From the NCBI GenBank assembly GCA_964511185.1, contig CAZEDU010000099.1, positions 1 to 18,507 on the forward strand: 18,507 nt of DNA. Direction: 5' to 3'. Under the pieces are notes generated by a model that saw only the letters and a list, made by a program, of their open reading frames with translations, was not told the DNA's origin and ran no database searches. Made by a program: the position numbers and the translations under genes. How positions within the stretch are numbered: the first letter of the stretch is position 1; each line of letters begins with the position of its first letter. Of this stretch, positions 6,855 through 13,600 are shown one piece after another. Origin of the DNA: CAZEDU01 sp964511185. Its GTDB lineage: Bacteria; Myxococcota; Myxococcia; Myxococcales; Myxococcaceae.

Positions 6855-8096
6855 CTACGCGCTGGTGGCGACATTGGACGGCGTTCGATCCAGCCCGAAG
6901 GCCGTGTGCAGCGCGCGCACGGCCAGCTCGGTGTACTTGGCCTGAACGACCGCGGAGACCTTGATTTCAGAAGTGGAGATCATCTGAAGGTTGATGCCCT
7001 CGCGCGCGAGCACCTGGAACATCTTGGCGGCGACGCCCGAGTGGTTGCGCATGCCGACGCCGACGATCGACACCTTGGCGATGTCGTCGTCCACCTCGAT
7101 GCCCTTCGCCTTGATGGTCTTGGCGATCTTCTTCACCACCTCGCGCGCCTTGGCGAAGTCGGCCTTCCCGACCGTGAAGGTGATGTCTGTCTTTCCCTTG
7201 ACCGCCGCGTTCTGCACGATGAGGTCGACGACGATGTTCTTCTCGTCGAGGGCGCCGAAAATCTGCGCTGCGATTCCTGGCACGTCCGGCACCTCGCGGA
7301 CGGCGATCTTTGCCTCGTTGCGATCGTAGGCAATGCCGCTGACGAGCACGTCTTCCATCGAAGCATCCTCCTCACAGACCAACGTGCCCGGGTCGTCGGT
7401 GAACGACGACTTCACCCAGAGGGGCACCTTGTACTTCATCGCGAACTCGACCGACCGAATCTGCAGCACCTTGGCGCCGAGCGAGGCCAGCTCGAGCATC
7501 TCTTCGTAGCTGATCTTGTCGAGCTTCTTCGCCGCCGGGCAGAGGTTCGGGTCGGCCGTGTAGACCCCGTCGACGTCGGTGTAGATCTCGCACGCGTCGG
7601 CCTTGATCGCCGCGGCGATCGCGACGGCGGTGGTGTCCGAGCCGCCCCGCCCCAACGTGGTCACGTTGCCATCCTCGTCGACGCCCTGGAACCCGGCGAT
7701 CACCGCGATGTGCTTCTTCTTCAGCGTGCTGAAGATGCGCTCCGCGTCGATGCTCTTGATGCGGGCCTTGGAGAAGGTGCTGTCGGTGACGATGCGGCAC
7801 TGGCTGCCCAAGAAGCTGGTCGCCTTGCCCTTCTGCGCGCCGATCGCCAGCGCCAAAAGCCCAATCGAGACCTGCTCGCCCGTGGCGACGACGACGTCTT
7901 GCTCGCGCTCGTTGGGCCGGTCGGTGATCTGCGAGACGAGCTTCAGCAAGCGGTTCGTCTCGCCCGACATCGCGGAGACGACGACCACGACGTCATGTCC
8001 TTGCTTCTGGGTGGCGAGGCAGCGCCGCGCGACGTTCTGGATGCGGTCGATGTCGCCGACCGAGGTGCCGCCGTACTTCTGAACGATGAGAGCCAC
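6855..8096 (-). CDS. lysC: Aspartate kinase (aspartokinase)
   Basis: It phosphorylates L-aspartate with ATP, the first step to lysine, threonine, methionine and diaminopimelate, in the cytoplasm. The protein has 413 residues, the normal length for a monofunctional enzyme. Visible motifs are KYGGTS (7-12), TGE (72-74), GFQG (135-138), the nucleotide-site GRGGSDTTA (149-157) and YTDVDGVYTADP (172-183). Two ACT regulatory domains follow (about 265-335 and 345-408), as in feedback-inhibited enzymes. GTG at 8096 is chosen because it gives the family N-terminus MALIVQKYGGTS; the frame stays open upstream to 8270, but that part has no family likeness and would cross the promoter. It is probably the first gene of the minus-strand operon. 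Confidence 0.96.
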   Translation of the reverse strand: MALIVQKYGGTSVGDIDRIQNVARRCLATQKQGHDVVVVVSAMSGETNRLLKLVSQITDRPNEREQDVVVATGEQVSIGLLALAIGAQKGKATSFLGSQCRIVTDSTFSKARIKSIDAERIFSTLKKKHIAVIAGFQGVDEDGNVTTLGRGGSDTTAVAIAAAIKADACEIYTDVDGVYTADPNLCPAAKKLDKISYEEMLELASLGAKVLQIRSVEFAMKYKVPLWVKSSFTDDPGTLVCEEDASMEDVLVSGIAYDRNEAKIAVREVPDVPGIAAQIFGALDEKNIVVDLIVQNAAVKGKTDITFTVGKADFAKAREVVKKIAKTIKAKGIEVDDDIAKVSIVGVGMRNHSGVAAKMFQVLAREGINLQMISTSEIKVSAVVQAKYTELAVRALHTAFGLDRTPSNVATSA

Positions 8097-8147
8097 GACC
8101 TGGTTGATGCCTCGAGAGGAAGGTGCCTTCGCCCGAAAGGGCGGCGG

Positions 8148-8177
8148 ACCATAGGGAGCGACGGGCACGGCTGTCAA
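8148..8177 (-). promoter_or_regulatory. Sigma70-like promoter for the lysC operon
   Basis: On the minus strand a perfect -35 TTGACA (8177-8172) is followed by an 18-base spacer and TATGGT (8153-8148, four of six matches to TATAAT). Transcription would start near 8141, leaving a leader of about 45 bases before the GTG at 8096. The leader contains a small CGCCC-TTTC-GGGCG hairpin. The site lies in the divergent region shared with hutH. Confidence 0.5.
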
Positions 8178-8229
8178 AAGGTGGTAGAGGAGCGTGCCTT
8201 CCGAACTTTCAGCCGTGGAGAAGCACGTC

Positions 8230-9753
8230 ATGCCGTCTGCCCGCGTTCTGCTCGATGGAGACACTCTCAAGCTCGAGGAGATCGACCAGGTCGCCCGCGA
8301 GAAGCTCCAGGTGGAGCTCGCCCCCGCGGCCGCGAAGCGGGTGGACGCCTCGCGGGCGCTGGTAGACCGGGTGGCTGCGGGCGAAGCCCCGTCCTACGGG
8401 ATCAACACCGGGTTCGGCACGCTCGCCGAGGTCCGCATCGACAAGCAGGACCTGCGGGCCCTGCAGCGCAACCTGATCCTCTCGCATGCCGCCGGCGTGG
8501 GCAGCCCGTTGAGCATCCCCGAAGCGCGGGCGCTTTTGCTCCTGCGGTGCAACGTGCTCGCGAAGGGCTTCTCGGGCATTCGGCGCGACACGCTCGCGCT
8601 GGCGCTCGACATGCTGAACCGCGGCGTGGTGCCGGTAGTCCCCGAGCGGGGCAGCGTCGGCGCGTCCGGGGACCTGGCGCCGTTGGCGCACCTGGCGCTC
8701 ACCTTCATCGGCGAAGGCGAGGCCTTCTACCAAGGCAAGCGGCTCCCCTCGAAGGAGGCGCTCGCGCAGGCCGGCCTCAAGCCCGTGGTGCTCGAGGCCA
8801 AGGAGGGGCTCGCGCTCGTCAACGGAACCCAGGCGATGTGCGCGGTCGGGTCGCTCGCGCTCATGCGGGCGGAGGCGTTGGCGGAGCTGGCCGACCTCGC
8901 CGGAGCGATGACGCTCGAAGGCCTGTTGGGCAGCCACAAGCCGTTCATCCCCGAGATTCAAGACGTGCGGCCGCACCCCGGGCAGCGCAAGGTCGCCGAG
9001 CACCTGCGCGCCCTGCTCCAGGGCTCCGAGGTCGTCGAGTCGCACGCCAACTGCAGCAAGGTGCAGGACCCCTACTCGCTGCGCTGCATGCCGCAGGTGC
9101 ACGGAGCGGCGCGCGATGCGCTGCGGTTCACGCGGGGCGCGCTCGAGATCGAAGCCAACAGCGCGACCGACAACCCCCTCGTCTTCGTCGAGGGCGAGAA
9201 GATCGTCTCGGGCGGCAACTTCCATGGCCAACCCATCTCGTTGGCGCTCGACGTGCTGGCGATGGGGCTCACGCAGCTGTCCGCCATCAGCGAGCGGCGC
9301 ATGGAGCAGCTCGTCAACCCGGCGCTCTCCGGCCTGCCTCCCTTCCTGACCCAGAAGTCCGGCCTCAACTCCGGCTTCATGATCGCCCAGGTGACGTCGG
9401 CGGCCCTGGTCGCCGAGTCACGCATCCTGAGCCATCCAGCATCGGTCGACTCCATCCCCTCGTCCGCCGGCCGTGAAGACCACGTGTCCATGGGCATGAC
9501 CGCCGCGCTCAAGGCGCGCCAGGTCGCGGGCCACACGCGCGACTGCCTCGCCATCGAGGTCCTCGCCGCCTGCCAGGCGCTCGATTTCCGCAGGCCCCTC
9601 AAGCCCGGCCGCGGGGTGCGGGCCGCCTACGAGCTGGTGCGCAGCCACGTGCCTTCGATGGAGCAGGATCGCGAGCTCCACAAGGACATCGCCGCGGTGG
9701 CGCAGCTCCTTGACTCAGGCGAGCTGCTCGAAGCGGTGCGTCGGTCGGTCTGA
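8230..9753 (+). CDS. hutH: Histidine ammonia-lyase
   Basis: It removes ammonia from L-histidine to give trans-urocanate, the first step of histidine breakdown, in the cytoplasm. The protein has 507 residues, normal for HutH. The self-forming MIO cofactor triad Ala145-Ser146-Gly147 sits in GSVGASGDLAPLAHL. Other family signatures are YGINTGFG near residue 57, LQRNLILSHAAGVG (the Ser-His pair typical of histidine rather than tyrosine lyases), NGTQAMCA, EANSATDNPL and GREDHVSMG. ATG at 8230 is preferred because GGAG lies 9 bases upstream and the family N-terminus fits; GTG at 8194 has its AGGAG directly abutting it. No hutU, hutI or hutG is nearby. The gene is divergent from lysC and convergent with the small zinc protein. 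Confidence 0.96.
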   Translation: MPSARVLLDGDTLKLEEIDQVAREKLQVELAPAAAKRVDASRALVDRVAAGEAPSYGINTGFGTLAEVRIDKQDLRALQRNLILSHAAGVGSPLSIPEARALLLLRCNVLAKGFSGIRRDTLALALDMLNRGVVPVVPERGSVGASGDLAPLAHLALTFIGEGEAFYQGKRLPSKEALAQAGLKPVVLEAKEGLALVNGTQAMCAVGSLALMRAEALAELADLAGAMTLEGLLGSHKPFIPEIQDVRPHPGQRKVAEHLRALLQGSEVVESHANCSKVQDPYSLRCMPQVHGAARDALRFTRGALEIEANSATDNPLVFVEGEKIVSGGNFHGQPISLALDVLAMGLTQLSAISERRMEQLVNPALSGLPPFLTQKSGLNSGFMIAQVTSAALVAESRILSHPASVDSIPSSAGREDHVSMGMTAALKARQVAGHTRDCLAIEVLAACQALDFRRPLKPGRGVRAAYELVRSHVPSMEQDRELHKDIAAVAQLLDSGELLEAVRRSV

Positions 9754-9762
9754 GCATTCCAA

Positions 9763-10104
9763 TCAGTGCACCCCCTCGAGAAGAGGCCCCAGGTCGACCA
9801 GGGCCGTTGACGTCCTCGCCGCGGCGGCCAAGCGGCGATGGGCGCTGCGGCAACCGCGGCACCACGACTGAGGGCGACGCTTGCCGTCGATGATCCGGTA
9901 CCCGAAGCAGCCATCCACCGAGCCTTCCGTCCCGCACTTGGGGCAGACGCTCATCGGGTGACGAGGCGCTTCGGCCCGCCGCGACTGCTCCATCGCGCGC
10001 CCCTGTTGCACGACGATCGCCAGGGCGCGCGCGAAGCCCACCGGCTTCGGCTGTTTCCGCGGGCGCCAGCTGAACAGCGTGGGTTGCGAAGGGTTCGTGC
10101 TCAT
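9763..10104 (-). CDS. Small treble-clef/HNH-like zinc-binding protein, function unknown
   Basis: The protein has 113 residues from ATG 10104; an in-frame GTG at 10140 would add 12 residues, and neither has a convincing ribosome site. The conserved-looking core is CPKCGTEGSVDGCFGYR followed by SWCRGCRSAHRR, two CxxC pairs separated by about 30 residues with a basic tail. This layout resembles the zinc-binding half of HNH / endonuclease-VII-like proteins, but no clear catalytic His-Asn-His set is visible, so a nuclease call is not justified. The N-terminal 60 residues are basic and low in order. No signal peptide or membrane segment is seen. Its stop lies 9 bp from the convergent hutH stop. Confidence 0.6.
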   Translation of the reverse strand: MSTNPSQPTLFSWRPRKQPKPVGFARALAIVVQQGRAMEQSRRAEAPRHPMSVCPKCGTEGSVDGCFGYRIIDGKRRPQSWCRGCRSAHRRLAAAARTSTALVDLGPLLEGVH

Positions 10105-10429
10105 GGCCCACTGATAGCAGCCACCCCTGACACTGAACACGCGTATACCCGCCAGGTGACGTCGTGGAACTCTTCCATTTCACTTGGTCGCGTTTACGCG
10201 AGCCTGGCGCATCGTCGGGTTCCTCGAGATCAACGGGCCTACCAAGCCGCGCTCCTTCTATTCACCCGGAATGCAGCGCGCGGCATCTCGAACGCGGTGG
10301 CGAGTCGTCTGATCTCGCTGTGCACCACCGCCTACGCGCCGCGCGGCTCTTTTGCGACACCCGCCTATAACCTTCTTGGACAAGCCGCGGCGCACGCCAA
10401 GACGTCTTCGGTAGCGCGTCGGCTGCAGA
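10105..10429. other. Non-coding gap, left part
   Basis: I see no protein gene here. Short frames on both strands lack a ribosome site, family likeness and the strong third-position GC seen in neighbouring genes. A TATAAC at 10366-10371 could serve as a plus-strand -10 element for the structured region that follows, but no good -35 is visible at 16-18 bases. A 5-bp CTTGG/CCAAG pairing (10374-10378 with 10397-10401) lies just after it. GC is slightly lower than in flanking genes. Confidence 0.4.
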
Positions 10430-10602
10430 ACGCGCAGTTCATGCTGCGCGTCGCCTGAGCGCTCACATCCGCGGCGGCACCTCGGCGGGCGTGCCGCCCC
10501 ACTCGTACGATCTCAATCCCATCGCTCCGGATTGAGCTCTGAAGCAGGTCCACTCACGACTCGCGCCCCGCCGGCTGCCCAGCGGCGGAGCCGGCTGTTT
10601 TT
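10430..10602 (+). ncRNA. Candidate structured small RNA with four hairpins
   Basis: Four perfect inverted repeats follow one another: ACGCGCAG/CTGCGCGT (10430-10437 with 10444-10451, 6-base loop), GGCGGCAC/GTGCCGCC (10473-10480 with 10491-10498, 10-base loop), CTCAATCC/GGATTGAG (10512-10519 with 10529-10536, 9-base loop) and GCCGGCT/AGCCGGC (10570-10576 with 10589-10595, 12-base loop) followed by TGTTTTT. The T-run sits on the plus-strand 3' side only, so it fits a plus-strand transcript ending near 10602. The flanking genes do not explain this: the left neighbour runs on the minus strand and the right neighbour starts at 10653. The 5' end is unknown. No known RNA family is recognised. Confidence 0.45.
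10570..10602 (+). terminator. Intrinsic terminator upstream of the large TPR gene
   Basis: A 7-bp perfect GC-rich stem (GCCGGCT/AGCCGGC) is followed directly by TGTTTTT. The arrangement works only for plus-strand transcription, so it must end something transcribed from the gap at 10105-10569, as both upstream genes end before or run opposite. An alternative is attenuation of a leader of the TPR gene at 10653. Confidence 0.5.
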
Positions 10603-10652
10603 CACGAACGCGGCGGGGATTGGCCTATTGTCCTGCGCTTCGACGAGCCGCC

Positions 10653-13600
10653 ATGAGTGAACCAGCCGCCGCGCCCCGCCCTGTGTCTTCCCCTTCCGCC
10701 GACGATCAGCTTCGCGCCCGCGTCGCTGGGCTCGAACGCGAAGCCAAAGCGCTCGGCAATGACCCGCGCGCCGCGCTGCTCTTCTACGAAGCGGGCCTGC
10801 TGTGGGAGCGGCTCAAGAACCCGCGCAACGCGGCCGTCGCGTACCAGGCCTCGTACAAGGTGTCGCCGCGGTTCGTGGCGAACCTGCGCGCCGCGCGCAA
10901 GCTGTTCGGCGAGGTCGGCAACTGGCAGATGGTCACCCAGCTGCTCGACGCCGAGGTCGCCGCCTCGACCGACCGTCGGGTGCAGGCGGCGTTGCTCTTC
11001 GAGAAGGCGCAGATCCTCGAGCAGCGGCTGACCCGCGACGAGGAGTCGAACCGCGCGCTGCAGGCCTGCCTCGACCTGGCGCCCGCCGACCTGTCGCTGC
11101 TCGTTCAGCTCGAGGCGCTCTTCGTCGAGAAGAACGATCACGCCTCGCTCGTCCGCGTCTACCAGCTGATGGCCGAGCAGGTCGCCGACGACGTCTCGCG
11201 CGCCCAGTACCTGCTCTCGGCGGCGCTCTTGCTCGACGACCGGCTCCGCAAGCCGGAAGAGGCGGCGTCGCTCTTGCGCCGCGCGTTCGCGATCGAGCGG
11301 CGAGACCCGGTCCTGCTGTCGGCGATGCGGCGGCTCGCGCAGCGCGAGAACAAACCCGAGGAGCTGCTCGCGGTGCTCGCCGCCGAGGCGGAGCTGGCCG
11401 GTCCGAACGCCGGCCCCACCCACCTGGAGATCGCCAAGGTCTACGAGCGGCAGGGGCGGCGGGAGGACGCGCTGGCTTCGCTGCTCGCCGCGCGCCGCAT
11501 CAACCCCTCCGACGCGCTCGTGCTCTCGGCGCTGGCGCAGCACTACGAAGCCGACGGCCGGTACGAAGACCTGTCGGACATCTTGCTCTCCTGGCTCGAC
11601 TCGCTGGCGGACCAGGCGGAGCGCGTCGCGATCAACCTTCGGCTCGCGGGGCTCTACGAAGAGCACCTGAAGCGCGACGACGAAGCGGCGCTGCGCTACC
11701 GGGCGGTCCTCGAGCTCGACCCCGCGCACGCCACCGCCCTCGGCGCGCTCGGCAAGCTCTACCACCGCAACGCGCGCTGGGAGGACCTCATCTGGGTCTA
11801 CGAGGCCGAGCTGGCGGTCGCCACCGAGCCCAAGCAGAAGGTCGGCAAGGCGTTCAAGGTCGGCGAGCTGCTCGAGCAGCAGCTCGGCCGGGTGGAGGAC
11901 GCCATCCTTCGCTACCAGGAGTGCCTCAAGCTGCAGCCGGGCCACCTGCCCGCGCAGAAGGCGCTGCTCCGGCTGTTCGAGCGGCAGTCCCGCTTCGCCG
12001 AGCTCGTCACGATGTACGAGCAGGACCTGCTGCAGACGACGGACAAGGAGCAGGCGATCGCCACGCTCAACAAGATCGCCTCGCTCTACGAAGAGCGGCT
12101 GTCGGACGTCGACCACGCGGTCGACGCCCTCAAGCGCATCCTCGAGATCGCGCCCGACCACCTGCCGACCATTCACAACCTCGCGCGGCTGTACGAGCGG
12201 GGCGGCCGCTGGGCCGAGCTGATTCAGAGCAACGAGACCGAGGCCACCCTCTCGGGCGACACCAAGCAGATCCTCTCGCTGCACCACCGCAACGCGGAGA
12301 TCCTCGAGGAGCAGCTCGGCGACCGCGCCGGCGCGATCGCGGCGTACGAGCGCGTCCTGTCGCTGTCTCCTTCTTATCTGCCGGCGCTCAAGGCGCTCGG
12401 CCGGCTCTACGCGCAGGAGAGCCGCTGGAACGATCTGGCGCGCATGTACCGCGCCGAGGCCGAGATCGCCCCGAGCACGGAGCAAGCCGCCGCGCTCATC
12501 TACAAGATCGGCGAGCTCGCCGAGCAGCGGCTGAAGGACGACGCGCAGGCGCTCGCGAGCTACCAAGAGGTGCTCACCCTGGCGCCCAGCTACTTCCCCG
12601 CGATGCGGGCCCTGGCGCGCCTCTACCGCGCGCAGGGGGCGTGGGAGAGCCTGATCGAGGTGCTGCGCGCCGAGGCCGCCAACCGGATCGACCCGCTCGA
12701 GCGCGCCAACGCGCTCTACCAGGCGGCGGCGATCTGGGAGGACGTGCTCGACCGGAAGGATCGCGCGATCGAAGGCTACCAAGAGGTCCTGCGGCTCACG
12801 CCGGGGCACCCCAGCGCGGTGCGCGCCCTGGAGCGGCTCTTCATGGCGCAAGGCAACGTGCGCGACCTGATCGCCGAGCTCGACCGCGAGACGCAGGTCG
12901 GCCCGCTCCCCTCGCGCGTGGCGGCCTTCTCCAAGCTGGCGCGCCTGTACCTCGACCGGTTGTCGGAGCCGGCGCGTGCGGCCCAGTGCTGCGAGTCGCT
13001 CCTGGCGCTCGAGCCCGGCCACTTGGGCGCCCTGGTGATGCTCGAGCGCATCCGGTCGGCCGATCGCGCGCGGCGCGCCGAGACGCGGGCCCGGTTGGCG
13101 GGGGCGGTCAGCGATGGCCGCTTGCGCTCCGCGCTGCAGCTCGCGGCCGAGGCGGAGAAAGGCGGCGCCAGCTTCAGGACGCAGCTCCAGCGCGCCTACC
13201 TCGACCAGCCCGCCGACGAGGCGGACGCGTTGGTCGGCCTCAAGCTCGAGAGCGCGCTGGACCAGGCCCGCGACGACGAGACCTTGCTCAAGCTCTACGA
13301 GCACCGGCTCCACGTCACCGAGGCGGCGCCCGAGCGGGTGGAGCTCTACGCGCGCATCGCCGAGCTGCACGAGCGCCACGCGCGCTTCGACGTGGCGGCG
13401 CAGTGTCACGAGAAGGCGCTCGAGCTGATGCCCAACCTCCTGACCTCGCTGCAGGGCGCGCGAAGGGCGTGGTCGCAGGCCAACCAGCCCGCCCGCGCGC
13501 ATGCGCTGCTTTTGCAGGAGGCCGACGCCGCGAAGGACACGGGGCTCGCGGTCGAGGCGCTCCTCGAGGCGGCCCGGATCGCCCGCGACGCGCTGCAGAA

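Noticed and set aside
8097..8270. A longer aspartate kinase starting at 8270
   Set aside because: The extra 58 residues have no family likeness and would include the TTGACA-N18-TATGGT promoter.
5688..9476. A 1262-codon open frame on the plus strand across the lysC operon and into hutH
   Set aside because: It is Arg/Ala/Pro-rich, crosses six genes with clear families on both strands, and has no domain likeness. It is an artefact of high third-position GC.
10164..10370. A 68-codon plus-strand ORF and other short frames in the gap after the zinc protein
   Set aside because: There is no ribosome site, no family likeness and no codon bias; three frames look equally random.
10430..10602. Calling the hairpin region the known sRNA Pxr
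   Set aside because: Only the multi-hairpin shape is similar; I see no sequence match or matching neighbours, so it is left as an unnamed candidate.
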